Positions 33,707 through 42,509 are shown, numbered from the stretch's first letter. The stretch: DNA of 64,000 nucleotides from Lachnospiraceae bacterium (GCA_017427685.1 JAFRSH010000024.1:20879-84878), one strand, 5' to 3'. A program made the numbers and translations. The notes: generated by a model not told the origin, from the sequence alone.

Positions 33707-34408
33707 ATGAAGAACGTCGGGATCGTACTCGCTGCGGGAAGCAGCACAAGAATGGGCGGAACTACAAAGAAACAGTACAGGGTGTTGCTCGGACATCCCG
33801 TGCTGTTTTATAGTCTCAAGGCCTTTGAGCAGAGCTATGTGAGCGACATCATCATCGTCTGCTCGGAGGGCGAGGAGGAGTTCGTCCAAAAGGAGATCGT
33901 TGAAAAGTACGATATCATGAAGGTAAGTGCCGTCATCCCCGGAGCATCGGAGAGAAGCGGTTCGAGCTTCCTGGGGATCAAGGAAGCGATCAGGATACGC
34001 GGAAGAGAGGGCGTGAACGTCCTCATCCATGACGCGGCGAGACCTCTCGTGAATCCGGAGCTAATCAACAACATCATCTCTGACCTTGAGTTTGGGCAGA
34101 GGGCTGTTGTGCCCGCAGTTACACCCTCCGACACGATCAGGATCGAGGGTGAAGGCGGCATTGTTACTCTTGAGAGAGAAAAGATCCGCATGATCCAGAC
34201 TCCCCAGGGCTTCGAGGCGGGTCTTATACATGATGCCTACGCTAACCTTAAGGACACCGTGACCGACGACGCCGAGGTTGTCATGAAGTACGACTCCAAA
34301 GTTAGGATCGCTTTCACCGAGGGCGACCGCAGGAACTTTAAACTCACATACCCGACAGATTTCGAACTCGCGGAGAGCCTTGTGAGAAGCGCGAGAAGTC
34401 TGTACTGA
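33707..34408 (+). CDS. ispD: 2-C-methyl-D-erythritol 4-phosphate cytidylyltransferase
   Basis: 233 residues from ATG 33707 (a GGGGG precedes it). It has the nucleotidyltransferase motif VLAAGSSTRMGG, then HDAARPLV, PAVTPSDTI, QTPQGF and a final FKLTYPTDFELAE, all typical of IspD. It makes CDP-methylerythritol in the non-mevalonate isoprenoid pathway. The lysine of the usual K-Q contact is present (TKKQY). No ispF is fused or adjacent. Confidence 0.93.
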   Translation: MKNVGIVLAAGSSTRMGGTTKKQYRVLLGHPVLFYSLKAFEQSYVSDIIIVCSEGEEEFVQKEIVEKYDIMKVSAVIPGASERSGSSFLGIKEAIRIRGREGVNVLIHDAARPLVNPELINNIISDLEFGQRAVVPAVTPSDTIRIEGEGGIVTLEREKIRMIQTPQGFEAGLIHDAYANLKDTVTDDAEVVMKYDSKVRIAFTEGDRRNFKLTYPTDFELAESLVRSARSLY

Positions 34409-34476
34409 CAGAGAGCAGGTAATGCTTTGGGCATGAACCTGTTCTACAAATAGTTGATAAAAGGATGCACACAGGA

Positions 34477-36795
34477 ATGAACACGTATAAATTTTCAAGA
34501 GTTATCGGAGCAATGGTCATTGCTCTTTTCTCTGCGCTTATTCTTTCAGCGTGTTCTTCCGGAAACAATAGTGATAATTCTCCCAAAGTAGAAACAAACA
34601 ACAAAATAACGAATGACTCTTCGAATGCAAATGAGAAAAACGATGCTTCCGGAGAAATTCTACAAGAGTCGAACAAAGGCTCCGGGGATCCCGCAGAGGA
34701 GCCTGAAAGCCTTGCGGGAGTAAGCGGAGAAGCGAAAGCGGGAGGTCTGGGACCGGCAGACGGAGAAGCGAAGACCTACGGACAGGACTTAACAGGTGGA
34801 GAGAATGAGTCTCTCTACACGGAAGGAATGCGTGACGGAGACGGTTCCGAGAGAGCGTGTCCTATAATCATTAATGAAGTGATCTCATCAAACTCGAAGT
34901 ACATGGAGCATAACGGTAAGTTCTGCGACATGATCGAGATTGCGAATACATCGAACGAGACCTTTGACCTCTCGGAGTTCTTCCTCTCGGACACTCTGTT
35001 TGAGCCGGCGAAGGGGAGACTGGTCGGAGAGATCGCGCCTTACTCCTTTGAAGTCTTTTTCTGTGTGGGTGATGAGTGTGATCCCGCAGAGCACGAGCTG
35101 CCCTTCAAGATCTCGGCTTCGGGCGAGACTGTTGTGCTTGCCGGAAGTACCGGAAGTATCATCGAAACGGTCGATGTTCCGCAGCTGCAGAAGAACACGA
35201 GCTACGCGCGCACGGAAGACGGAAGTTTCGCGGTTTGCGCCGACCCGACTCCGGGGGTGGCTAACAGCGAGATGACGGGCGACATGATCGTCGGCAGTCT
35301 CTCGGTGAGTCCCGAGGACGGAACACGATCGGAGGGGGCTCTTGAGGTTACCTTTAGTGTTCCCGAGGGTTGTGATGTGTTCTACACTCTCGACGGAAGT
35401 GTTCCGAAGACTTCCTCCAAGAAGTACTCGGGGGATCCGATCGTCCTTAAGAAGACCGCAACGGTCAGGACTCTGACAAGGTTGATCATAACCCGGGAAG
35501 ACGGGACAGATGCAGGAGACAGTAAAACTGAAAACGCCGGAAACGGCTCGGGAAGCGGAACTACTACTGTAGAAAAAACGAAACTACAGTCGTTTTCTTT
35601 TTTTGTAGGTGAGCCTGACGCGACTCTCGACGACGTGTGCGTGGGGATAAGCGAGGGTGATCTCTCGCGTCTCAATGCGAATCCGAGGAGCAGCACAAGA
35701 TACCCCGCAAGCATCGCCATGTACCACGAGGGTGTGAAGGTCTTCGACGAGACCTGCGGGATGAACGCGAACGGCAACACGAGCGCCGTCTATGACAAGA
35801 AAAGCTACAGGATCAAATTCTCGAGGAAGTTTGGGGAGAGTAAGCTTCACTACAAACTCTTTGACAACCTCGATATAGACAGTTTCGACTCCTTCGTCCT
35901 GCGCGGAAGCTCGCAGGACAACGAGGACGTCATGCTCAAGGACGAGCTCGTCCCCGAGATCTTAAGGCAGGGCGGGATCGTCGATGAGGTTCTGACTACT
36001 TCCTACCGCCCCGTGAATCTCTACCTCAACGGTGAATACCGCGGACTTTATTACATCCGTGAGCATATCGACGGGCCCATGATCGCTTCGCACTACGGCT
36101 GCGACGAGGAGGATGTCACTGTAGTCGAGCAGTGCAAGGAGATCAAGTGCGGGACGGCCGGCAAGGAATGGACCGACCTCTGGGATTACGTGGGAAGCCA
36201 CGACCTGACCGACCCCGAGGCCTACGCGCATGTGGAATCGCTCGTATCGCTCGAGAGCGTGGCCGATTACTACCTTGTGCAGATCTGGCTTCACAACATT
36301 GACACCGACAACCTGCGCGTTTACAAAGTCGGCAACGACAAGTGGCGTTACGCGCTCTACGACCTCGACCTCACTCTTAACGATGACGGCTCGAGCGGTC
36401 CGACGTTTATGCTGGGAAGGTACAACCGTGGGCTATATACGTTCAATGCCCTTGTTTTCAAGCTTCTCAAGAACCCCGAGTTCATGGAGCTCTTCCTCTC
36501 GAGGATGCAGCTGCTGTACACGACGATCCTTTCGGAGGAGAAGGTGCTGAAGATCGTCGACGCCTTCGTGGAGAGGATAGACCACGATATGGAGCGCAGC
36601 TGTGCGCTCTGGGGACCGCGCGACGACTCGAGCGGCGGAGTTTACTACATCAATTACTCGACTTGGAAGAGAAGAGTCGAGAAGTTTAAGTCAAGATTCG
36701 CCGGCAGGACAGCGACGGTGGCTGCCGAGTTCGTGAAGCTCAAGGGAGTGAGTGACGAACTTGTGGAGAAGTACCTGAAAGACATAATAAAGTAA
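34477..36795 (+). CDS. CotH-type kinase lipoprotein with lamin-tail and CHB domains
   Basis: 772 residues. It has a lipoprotein signal peptide with lipobox LSAC (~residues 22-25), then a Ser/Asn/Glu-rich linker. A lamin-tail domain follows (~125-225; IIINEVISSNS, IEIANTSNETFDLSEFFLS), then a chitobiase C-terminal-like domain (~270-335; YTLDGSVPKTSS) and a CotH domain (~385-700; KKSYRIKFSRKFG, FVLRGSSQDNEDVMLKDELV in part, YRGLYYIREHIDG, LYDLDLTL). CotH proteins are atypical kinases first known from spore coats; secreted forms also occur in cellulolytic clostridia. This one is attached to the outer face of the membrane. Its substrate is unknown. ATG 34477 is chosen because AAAGGA lies 11 nt upstream. 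It is followed by an Lgt-family gene. Confidence 0.88.
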   Translation: MNTYKFSRVIGAMVIALFSALILSACSSGNNSDNSPKVETNNKITNDSSNANEKNDASGEILQESNKGSGDPAEEPESLAGVSGEAKAGGLGPADGEAKTYGQDLTGGENESLYTEGMRDGDGSERACPIIINEVISSNSKYMEHNGKFCDMIEIANTSNETFDLSEFFLSDTLFEPAKGRLVGEIAPYSFEVFFCVGDECDPAEHELPFKISASGETVVLAGSTGSIIETVDVPQLQKNTSYARTEDGSFAVCADPTPGVANSEMTGDMIVGSLSVSPEDGTRSEGALEVTFSVPEGCDVFYTLDGSVPKTSSKKYSGDPIVLKKTATVRTLTRLIITREDGTDAGDSKTENAGNGSGSGTTTVEKTKLQSFSFFVGEPDATLDDVCVGISEGDLSRLNANPRSSTRYPASIAMYHEGVKVFDETCGMNANGNTSAVYDKKSYRIKFSRKFGESKLHYKLFDNLDIDSFDSFVLRGSSQDNEDVMLKDELVPEILRQGGIVDEVLTTSYRPVNLYLNGEYRGLYYIREHIDGPMIASHYGCDEEDVTVVEQCKEIKCGTAGKEWTDLWDYVGSHDLTDPEAYAHVESLVSLESVADYYLVQIWLHNIDTDNLRVYKVGNDKWRYALYDLDLTLNDDGSSGPTFMLGRYNRGLYTFNALVFKLLKNPEFMELFLSRMQLLYTTILSEEKVLKIVDAFVERIDHDMERSCALWGPRDDSSGGVYYINYSTWKRRVEKFKSRFAGRTATVAAEFVKLKGVSDELVEKYLKDIIK

Positions 36796-36895
36796 AGAGA
36801 GTGCATGCGCGAAGGCTTGCCGGCCCTTTTGGTACCGGAGTCCGTGCGTCTGTTGAAATGCTCGATACAGTAGGTTACGCAGGGAAAGGAGTATT

Positions 36896-37666
36896 ATGAG
36901 CCCTGAGATTTTTGGAATAGATTCGTATACGCTTATGTGCGCGATCGGACTTATCGCGGCGGTCGCTTTCCTGATAGTGCGGCGCGGGAGGCTCGAGGTC
37001 AACAGGATCATCTTTACCTCGCTGATCGTTTCGGCTGTGGTCGGGATGATCATCGGTTCAAAGATCGTTTTCTACTTAACACAGCTGCCTGTGATGGTGA
37101 AGAGCCATGTTGCGGCAGAGACTTACATAAGGGAATTCATTGAGGCCGGATACGTCTTCTACGGGGGCGTGCTCGGCGCATTTGCGGGACTGCTGGTGTG
37201 CTGCAGGATGACGCGCACGACGGTTCATCCCGTTCTCAACTTCTTTACCCCCGCTTTCGCTTTCTTTCACGGCTTCGGAAGGATCGGATGCTTCCTCGCG
37301 GGCTGCTGCTACGGTATCGAGGTCGAAAGCTTCGGTTTCGTGATGGCTGACGGAGTGAGGCGCTTCCCCGTACAGCTTGTGGAGTCCGTGTTTGAGTTCT
37401 GCATGTTCTTCGCTCTTCTTTGGATCGAAACGCTTATGCTGCAAAAAAAGAAGAGCCCGAAGCTCTCCTTTTATTATCTGATGATCTACAGTTTTGTAAG
37501 ATTCCTGCTCGAATTTGTCCGCGGTGATGAAGAACGCGGAATCTTCGGACCGTTCAGCACTTCACAGTGGATCGCACTGCTCATCTTAGTGATCGGTCTG
37601 ATCGTCAAGCTACTTCCTCGAGTGAATGCTCGAAAGTATCCGAAATGCCCGCCTTCGAAGCCTTGA
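36896..37666 (+). CDS. lgt: Prolipoprotein diacylglyceryl transferase family protein
   Basis: 256 residues with about seven membrane helices. Lgt landmarks are an early GLIAAVAF helix, GYVFYGGVLGA, the central HGFGRIGCFLAGCCYG block, and late RFLLEFVRGDEE. Classical Lgt reads GRxGNFxNxExxG where this has GRIGCFLAGCCYG; this Cys-rich form occurs in a branch of Firmicute Lgt-like proteins. It would attach diacylglycerol to the Cys of preprolipoproteins, such as the CotH protein just upstream. A second, classical Lgt elsewhere in the genome cannot be excluded. AAAGGAG precedes ATG 36896. Its 3' end overlaps the convergent gene by 62 bp. Confidence 0.82.
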   Translation: MSPEIFGIDSYTLMCAIGLIAAVAFLIVRRGRLEVNRIIFTSLIVSAVVGMIIGSKIVFYLTQLPVMVKSHVAAETYIREFIEAGYVFYGGVLGAFAGLLVCCRMTRTTVHPVLNFFTPAFAFFHGFGRIGCFLAGCCYGIEVESFGFVMADGVRRFPVQLVESVFEFCMFFALLWIETLMLQKKKSPKLSFYYLMIYSFVRFLLEFVRGDEERGIFGPFSTSQWIALLILVIGLIVKLLPRVNARKYPKCPPSKP

Positions 37667-38495
37667 GGTAGATAAGACCCGAAAGAACGAACTTACCAAG
37701 CATGAGCACGAGAAGGATGATGAAAGGAACCGTCAAGAAGTCTTCACCGTAAACCATGTTTACGAGGGCAACCAGACGATCATGCTTCAGGACAATATTT
37801 GCCGTGATGCTGTTGTAAGCGGGGTTGAATATTAAAGCGATGGCGATGGGAAGAACTCCGACTGCGAATGAAAGGTATCCGGGGATAGGGGAGATCTTCT
37901 TGTATGTGTCCTTGTTCTGAAGGATCAGTAACATGGTCTGTGATGCCGACTTGAGGTACATAACGGCAACAACACCGACAACCATGCAGATGGTGAAAAG
38001 TACAAAAGGAAGGAATGACTCAACTGCGCCGTAGACAGGCTCCTTGGTCTTCTTGTCAACTAAAGCGTAGAAGCCGTAGCTCATGAGGATCGTGTAGAAT
38101 CCGCCGAGAGCGAGAACAGCGATCATTGTGATGCTTTCACCGCTGCTGAAAGCTGCCATGAACGAGATACCGGTTCTGCTGATCCTGGTGCCTTTCTTGG
38201 CTGCGCTACGTCCCGTAAAGTAGAGAACGAGTGACGAAACGGCCTTAAGAATACGCCAGATAGCGAAAGGTGCGATGAGGAATACCGAAAGGAAAACGGA
38301 ATCGGAATCCTGCTTGGTTCCAAGATCGAAGGCTGTGTACTCGGAGCTGAGTATGCCGTCGAAAACGAAGTAAAGTAAATATGCCACGAATATGATAGAA
38401 ACAATGGCGTTGATCAGGTAAAGAACAGAGTTGTAATTACGTGTAACAGCGTCAACGTGCTTCTGTCTTCTGATCTCGATTTGAGTGGAATTCAT
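37605..38495 (-). CDS. Multi-pass membrane protein, function unknown
   Basis: 296 residues; I do not recognise the family. After a hydrophilic N-terminus come about six membrane segments (around residues 25-48, 70-90, 115-140, 155-180, 205-225, 255-275). No catalytic motif, zinc ribbon or transporter signature is seen. It has a good promoter and an AGGAGGG site on the minus strand, so it is a real, separately transcribed gene. Its last ~20 codons overlap the end of lgt on the opposite strand, with no terminator visible between. Confidence 0.75.
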   Translation of the reverse strand: MNSTQIEIRRQKHVDAVTRNYNSVLYLINAIVSIIFVAYLLYFVFDGILSSEYTAFDLGTKQDSDSVFLSVFLIAPFAIWRILKAVSSLVLYFTGRSAAKKGTRISRTGISFMAAFSSGESITMIAVLALGGFYTILMSYGFYALVDKKTKEPVYGAVESFLPFVLFTICMVVGVVAVMYLKSASQTMLLILQNKDTYKKISPIPGYLSFAVGVLPIAIALIFNPAYNSITANIVLKHDRLVALVNMVYGEDFLTVPFIILLVLMLGKFVLSGLIYLKASKAGISDTFEHSLEEVA

Positions 38496-38529
38496 CTGAA
38501 GATTGCCCTCCTGTAAGCAGTTTGATGAT

Positions 38530-38558
38530 ATTATACTTTAAAATTGTAAATGAGTAAA
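38530..38558 (-). promoter_or_regulatory. Promoter of minus-strand membrane protein gene
   Basis: On the minus strand: -35 TTTACT (38553-38558), 17-bp spacer, -10 TATAAT (38530-38535), 35 bp before the start codon. Confidence 0.65.
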
Positions 38559-38621
38559 GCAAACTTATTATATGTATTTTAATGATTTCGATATAGAATT
38601 TATGGGGATATAAAAAAAATC

Positions 38622-38653
38622 TTGACTATCAAAATACCTCATGATACTATAAT
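38622..38653 (+). promoter_or_regulatory. Promoter of the tRNA-Ser pair
   Basis: TTGACT (38622-38627) and TATAAT (38648-38653) with a long 20-bp spacer; TACTAT (38645-38650) at 17 bp is an alternative -10. It lies 55 bp before the first tRNA. Confidence 0.55.
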
Positions 38654-38707
38654 CATTGCGTGTTCGAAGCCCGCTGTTTTGATCGGCAGGTTTCGGGTCG
38701 CGGTTCA

Positions 38708-38793
38708 GGAGAGTTGGCCGAGTGGTTGAAGGCGCTGGTCTTGAAAACCAGTGATCCCGCAAGGGACCGTGGGTTCGAATCCCACATTCTCCG
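38708..38793 (+). tRNA. tRNA-Ser (anticodon TGA)
   Basis: Type II cloverleaf: acceptor GGAGAGT pairs with ATTCTCC, the anticodon stem CTGGT/ACCAG encloses loop CTTGAAA (anticodon TGA), a long variable arm follows (gatcccgcaagggacc), and the T-arm is GTGGGTTCGAATCCCAC. CCA is not encoded. Confidence 0.95.
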
Positions 38794-38796
38794 CTG

Positions 38797-38822
38797 GATG
38801 CGGGAACCGAAGGGTTTCCGCA
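38797..38822 (+). other. Hairpin between the two tRNA genes
   Basis: ATGCGGGAACC and GGTTTCCGCAT form a near-perfect stem with loop GAAG just after the first tRNA. It is likely a processing or stability hairpin in the shared precursor. Confidence 0.5.
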
Positions 38823-38897
38823 TTCATATTAAAACAGGATATGCCCGACGTGTCCGGGCGACACATCAGTGTCAAAGAGGCATCGCGATCAGTGTGA

Positions 38898-38986
38898 GGA
38901 GAAGTACCCAAGAGGCTGAAGGGGCTCCCCTGGAAAGGGAGTAGGACGTTAATAGCGTCGCATGGGTTCAAATCCCATCTTCTCCG
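38898..38986 (+). tRNA. tRNA-Ser (anticodon GGA)
   Basis: Type II cloverleaf: acceptor GGAGAAG pairs with CTTCTCC, the anticodon stem CTCCC/GGGAG encloses loop CTGGAAA (anticodon GGA), a long variable arm follows, and the T-arm is ATGGGTTCAAATCCCAT. CCA is not encoded. Confidence 0.95.
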
Positions 38987-39012
38987 CGAATTAAGAAAGA
39001 CCCCACGGGTCG

Positions 39013-39075
39013 TTCAATACACAAAAAAAGTCCGTCGCAAGTGAACTTGCAGATGGGTTTTTTTTGTGTGTTGAA
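39013..39075. terminator. Long hairpin terminator after the tRNA pair
   Basis: TTCAATACACAAAAAAA pairs with TTTTTTTTGTGTGTTGAA, and an inner GCAAGTGAACTTGC hairpin sits within. The T-run on either strand would allow termination in both directions. A small GACCC/GGGTC hairpin precedes it. Confidence 0.75.
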
Positions 39076-39249
39076 CGTATAGTCGTGGGGCGCACGCCCC
39101 GCGACCGAGAGAGCTTTGCTCTCGAGGGCTCGGCAGGACAGTGAGCCTTGTAGATTTTCTGTTTAAAAATTTTCCTTTCGTTTTTTACTTTCTGTATTTT
39201 TCTGAAAAATGAACTTACCCCACATAAAGAGTGTTTTTGCCTGTTAATA
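39076..39249. other. Gene-free spacer with short perfect palindromes
   Basis: It contains GGGGCGCACGCCCC and GAGAGCTTTGCTCTC, then an AT-rich stretch. No gene or RNA could be assigned. Confidence 0.5.
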
Positions 39250-39281
39250 TTGAAAATGTCAAGTTTTTGTGATAGTATAAT
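39250..39281 (+). promoter_or_regulatory. Possible promoter of folA
   Basis: A perfect TATAAT lies at 39276-39281; TTGAAA (39250-39255) is the best -35 but at 20-bp spacing. Confidence 0.5.
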
Positions 39282-39345
39282 CGATAGTATTTTATCATCG
39301 GGGGACTAGCATCCCCGCATGATCCGAACAGAGGAAAACACAGAC

Positions 39346-39843
39346 ATGAAGCTTATCGCAAGTGTTGATAAAAACTGGGGCATCGGGTACAAAGGCAAGC
39401 TGCTTGTCAGCATTCCTTCCGACCAGAGGTTTTTCAAGAACGAAACAGTCGGTAAGACTGTCGTTCTGGGGCGCAGGACGCTCGACACATTTCCCGGAGG
39501 CCGGCCCCTTGCGGAACGTGAGAACATTATCCTGACACGCGATCGGTCCTACACGAACCGTGACGCGATCGTCGTGAACGGAACGGACGAGCTCGAGAAG
39601 CTGCTTGAAGGCCGCGACAGCGATGGGGTGTACATCATCGGCGGTCAAAGCGTCTACGAGCAGTTTATAGACAGATGTGACATTGCTTATGTCACCAAGA
39701 TCGATTACGAATTTGCGGCAGATTCGTTTCTGTCCAACCTCGATGACGACCCGGAGTGGGAGTGCACCGAGGAATCGGAAGAGAAGACGTATTACGATCT
39801 GTGCTACAGATTTTGCACTTACGTCAGGAAGAAGAAGGACTGA
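39346..39843 (+). CDS. folA: Dihydrofolate reductase
   Basis: 165 residues from ATG 39346. Family features: IASVDKNWGIGYKGKLL, the substrate acid in IPSDQRFF, VLGRRTLDTFPGG, and IIGGQSVYEQF. It reduces dihydrofolate with NADPH for thymidylate and purine synthesis. The start is supported by the family N-terminus (MKLIASVDKN); an earlier ATG at 39319 would add an unrelated tail. The ribosome binding site is weak (AGAGGA ~11 nt upstream). The next gene follows after 77 nt. Confidence 0.93.
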   Translation: MKLIASVDKNWGIGYKGKLLVSIPSDQRFFKNETVGKTVVLGRRTLDTFPGGRPLAERENIILTRDRSYTNRDAIVVNGTDELEKLLEGRDSDGVYIIGGQSVYEQFIDRCDIAYVTKIDYEFAADSFLSNLDDDPEWECTEESEEKTYYDLCYRFCTYVRKKKD

Positions 39844-39920
39844 CTTGAGTGCCCATAAGCGTTTGAGCATTAATTGCAGATAAAGGGTGTAACAATCAGA
39901 CTGGGAAAAGGGGTGATCGA

Positions 39921-40514
39921 TTGGCTAACATCAAAGAGTACATGCCGGGCTACATCGACGCGGATCTGGGACTGAGGAACTGCGGCGACGACGAGGAACA
40001 GTACAGGGAGACGGTGAGGATCGTCTGTCGGTACGGGGACGAGAAAAAGGCACAGCTTGAGAGGCTCATGCAGGAGAGGGACTACGAAAGGTTCCTGACC
40101 GAGATACATGCTCTCAAGAACAATTTCGCAACCGTCGGGGCCATGGACCTTGCGAACAGGGCCAGGTCGCTTGAGGACCGGTGCAGAGCCGGGAAGCGCG
40201 ACGGAGTGATCGAAGAAGGGTTTGTACTTGCGGATGATTACGGTTCTTTCATTGAGGATCTCAAGAAGACCGTTAAGCAGATCGATAAGGAGGAAGGACT
40301 TGTCGCGGGAGATGACGAGATTGACCGTTCCTTCGAGGAGATAAAGCAGTGTGTATTGGACGGAAGGTTTGACGCTGCTTCCGATCTTTTCGAGGTTCTG
40401 GCTTTCTTTAACCTGCCCGACAACTCGGAGGCGTTTGTAGACGAGATGCGCCGATCGCTCCTTGAAGAGGATAAAGACGGTGTTCTCCATGCTCTGAAGA
40501 AATATCGAACATGA
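39921..40514 (+). CDS. HPt-domain phosphotransfer protein
   Basis: 197 residues with a TTG start behind AAAAGGGG. The N-terminal ~100 residues form an HPt domain: the phospho-accepting His lies in EIHALKNNFATVGAMDLA (motif HxLKxxxxxxG, ~residue 62). The rest is helical (~115-197) without a known domain. It has no kinase or receiver domain. The neighbours at 40546 and 42585 carry receiver domains, so these proteins probably exchange phosphoryl groups, but the kinase that starts the relay is not here. Confidence 0.85.
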   Translation: MANIKEYMPGYIDADLGLRNCGDDEEQYRETVRIVCRYGDEKKAQLERLMQERDYERFLTEIHALKNNFATVGAMDLANRARSLEDRCRAGKRDGVIEEGFVLADDYGSFIEDLKKTVKQIDKEEGLVAGDDEIDRSFEEIKQCVLDGRFDAASDLFEVLAFFNLPDNSEAFVDEMRRSLLEEDKDGVLHALKKYRT

Positions 40515-40545
40515 TCTTTGGAACGAAACAATTGAGGAGGAACAC

Positions 40546-41649
40546 ATGATTCAGCTTTTAGTCATTAATGATGATACATTGACCACGGGGCTTGGGATGC
40601 ACTGCGGAGCGGATTTTGAAGTCAGTGTTGCCGATTCTCCGCTTGCGGCTTTCAACAGTATCATACACATAAACCCCGACGCTATCGTTATGCACACCGG
40701 GAACGGATTCGATCATATCCAGGTGCTCCGCAGGATCAGGAACATGCAGGCTTCGAAGTACACGCCCGTGCTCGTGATCGCTGAGGACGACGCCGTTGTC
40801 GCGCTCGGACAGCGCACTTCAGACGGCAAGACGGATTACAGGAAGGCACCGATGGATCTTGAAGCGATCTGTCACTGGGCTATGGATAAGCTTGACGTTT
40901 CGGACGAGTCCGGACAGAAGGAAGTCCTCGTTATCGATGATGACCCTGTTGTTCTCGATCTTTCGAGGCTCTACCTGGGTGCCAAGTACAAGGTCACGAC
41001 CATCAACAGATCATACGACGTGCTTGACAGGCTCGCAACCTATAAGCCGGATCTGATCCTTCTTGATATAGCCATGCCGGACATCGACGGCAAGGAGCTT
41101 TTCAAGCTGATCAAGGAGATCCCGGGCTGCGAATCGATCCCAATCCTTTTCCAGACCGGTATGGCAGGCATCAACACGGTTCGCGAGTGCGTTAAGCTCG
41201 GTGCCGCAGGCTTTGTTATCAAGCCGCTCCAGAAGCCGGTTCTGCTCGAGAGAGTTGAAGAGGCGCTCGGCGGAGAAGCCAAGAAGAAGGTTTATGTCTT
41301 TGAGGACAAGGATTTCATCTTCCAGCTCATCAACGGTTTCCTTAAGGACAGCTACGAAGTGATCAGGGGAGAGTCGGTCCTTAATTCGAACAACAGACTC
41401 GAGGAGATCAACCCCGACGTCATCATGATCGATATAGACAGCTCGGCGTTTATATTGAATCACGTGAGAGGCACGGCTTCGCAGTTGTCGATACCGATGG
41501 TGCTGCTCACCAAGGATCTCGAGAGCGAGATCGTCCAGAAAGAAAGATTGAGCCCCAACACGGCGATCGTCCAGATGCCCCTCAACAAGGAGCCTGTGCG
41601 TGAAGCAGTGACGGTCATGGCTCAGAAAAAGGCCGCATTGGCCAAATAA
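40546..41649 (+). CDS. Three tandem receiver (REC) domains, two degenerate
   Basis: 367 residues behind AGGAGG. The first REC-like domain (~1-115) has NDD but its phospho-Asp position reads VMHT, so it cannot be phosphorylated normally; the late Lys is kept (YRKAPMD). The second (~124-240) is complete: VIDDDP, LLDIAMPDIDG, and KP in GFVIKPLQ. The third (~250-360) keeps an Asp in MIDID but has FEDKD and MPLNK instead of the usual KP. No output domain is present. It probably acts as a phosphate sink or hub in the relay with the HPt proteins on each side. Confidence 0.88.
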   Translation: MIQLLVINDDTLTTGLGMHCGADFEVSVADSPLAAFNSIIHINPDAIVMHTGNGFDHIQVLRRIRNMQASKYTPVLVIAEDDAVVALGQRTSDGKTDYRKAPMDLEAICHWAMDKLDVSDESGQKEVLVIDDDPVVLDLSRLYLGAKYKVTTINRSYDVLDRLATYKPDLILLDIAMPDIDGKELFKLIKEIPGCESIPILFQTGMAGINTVRECVKLGAAGFVIKPLQKPVLLERVEEALGGEAKKKVYVFEDKDFIFQLINGFLKDSYEVIRGESVLNSNNRLEEINPDVIMIDIDSSAFILNHVRGTASQLSIPMVLLTKDLESEIVQKERLSPNTAIVQMPLNKEPVREAVTVMAQKKAALAK

Positions 41650-41663
41650 ATGAGGGGAAACTC

Positions 41664-42509
41664 ATGAAAAACGCAACAATGACTGACAAGAAGAGGATTG
41701 TCGTTAAAGTCGGCACATCCTCTCTTGTTCATGAAGAAACGGGGTTGATGGACCTCGATAAGCTTGAGAAACTGGTAAGAGGACTTACCGACCTGCACAA
41801 CAGCGGCAAGGAGGTCATCCTTGTTTCGTCCGGTGCCATCGCGGTCGGAGTCAAGCGCCTCGGCCTCAAGGAGAAGCCTCGCAACAAGGCAGGCAAGCAG
41901 GCTTGCGCCGCAGTCGGCCAGGCGAACCTGATGATGCTTTACCAGAAGATCTTCGGTGAGTACGGTGTCACCGCAGCCCAGGTCCTCATAACTAAGTACA
42001 CGATGATCGAGGACATCAGCCGCAGGAACGCCAGAGCAACCTTCGCCGAGCTTCTCAAGATGGGAGTTATCCCGGTCGTTAACGAGAACGACACCGTATC
42101 GACTGACGAGATCGAGTTCGGTGACAACGACACGCTTTCCGCGATCGTTGCGGCACTTGTCGGAGCTGATCTGCTGATCCTGCTCTCCGATATCGAGGGC
42201 CTCTACACCGACGACCCCAGGACCAGCAAGGACGCGCGCTTTATCGATGTTGTCGAGAAGATCGACGACGAGATACTTGCCATGGGCAAGGGCGCAGGAA
42301 GCGTTGTGGGAACCGGCGGGATGTGCACCAAGATCGAGGCCGCACGTATCGCGACCGATTCGGGTGCCGACATGATCATTGCCACCGGCAGCGACATGAG
42401 CATCATCAACAGGATCATCAGCGGTGAGAAGGTGGGCACGCTGTTCGTCGCACACAAGAACGAGAATTTCCATCTCATCGATTACCTGAGCAAGTCACGC
42501 AAGAAATAA
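41664..42509 (+). CDS. proB: Glutamate 5-kinase, short form
   Basis: 281 residues. Amino-acid kinase fold: VVKVGTSSLV, VSSGAIAVG, the QANLMMLYQ region, PVVNENDTVS, FGDNDTLSA, LLSDIEGLYT, and GTGGMCTKI. It lacks the C-terminal PUA domain found in the ~367-residue E. coli enzyme, as is common in many Firmicutes. It phosphorylates glutamate in proline synthesis. No proA or proC is adjacent; instead it lies between signalling genes, 14 nt after the triple-REC gene, so co-transcription is likely but functional linkage is unclear. Confidence 0.94.
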   Translation: MKNATMTDKKRIVVKVGTSSLVHEETGLMDLDKLEKLVRGLTDLHNSGKEVILVSSGAIAVGVKRLGLKEKPRNKAGKQACAAVGQANLMMLYQKIFGEYGVTAAQVLITKYTMIEDISRRNARATFAELLKMGVIPVVNENDTVSTDEIEFGDNDTLSAIVAALVGADLLILLSDIEGLYTDDPRTSKDARFIDVVEKIDDEILAMGKGAGSVVGTGGMCTKIEAARIATDSGADMIIATGSDMSIINRIISGEKVGTLFVAHKNENFHLIDYLSKSRKK

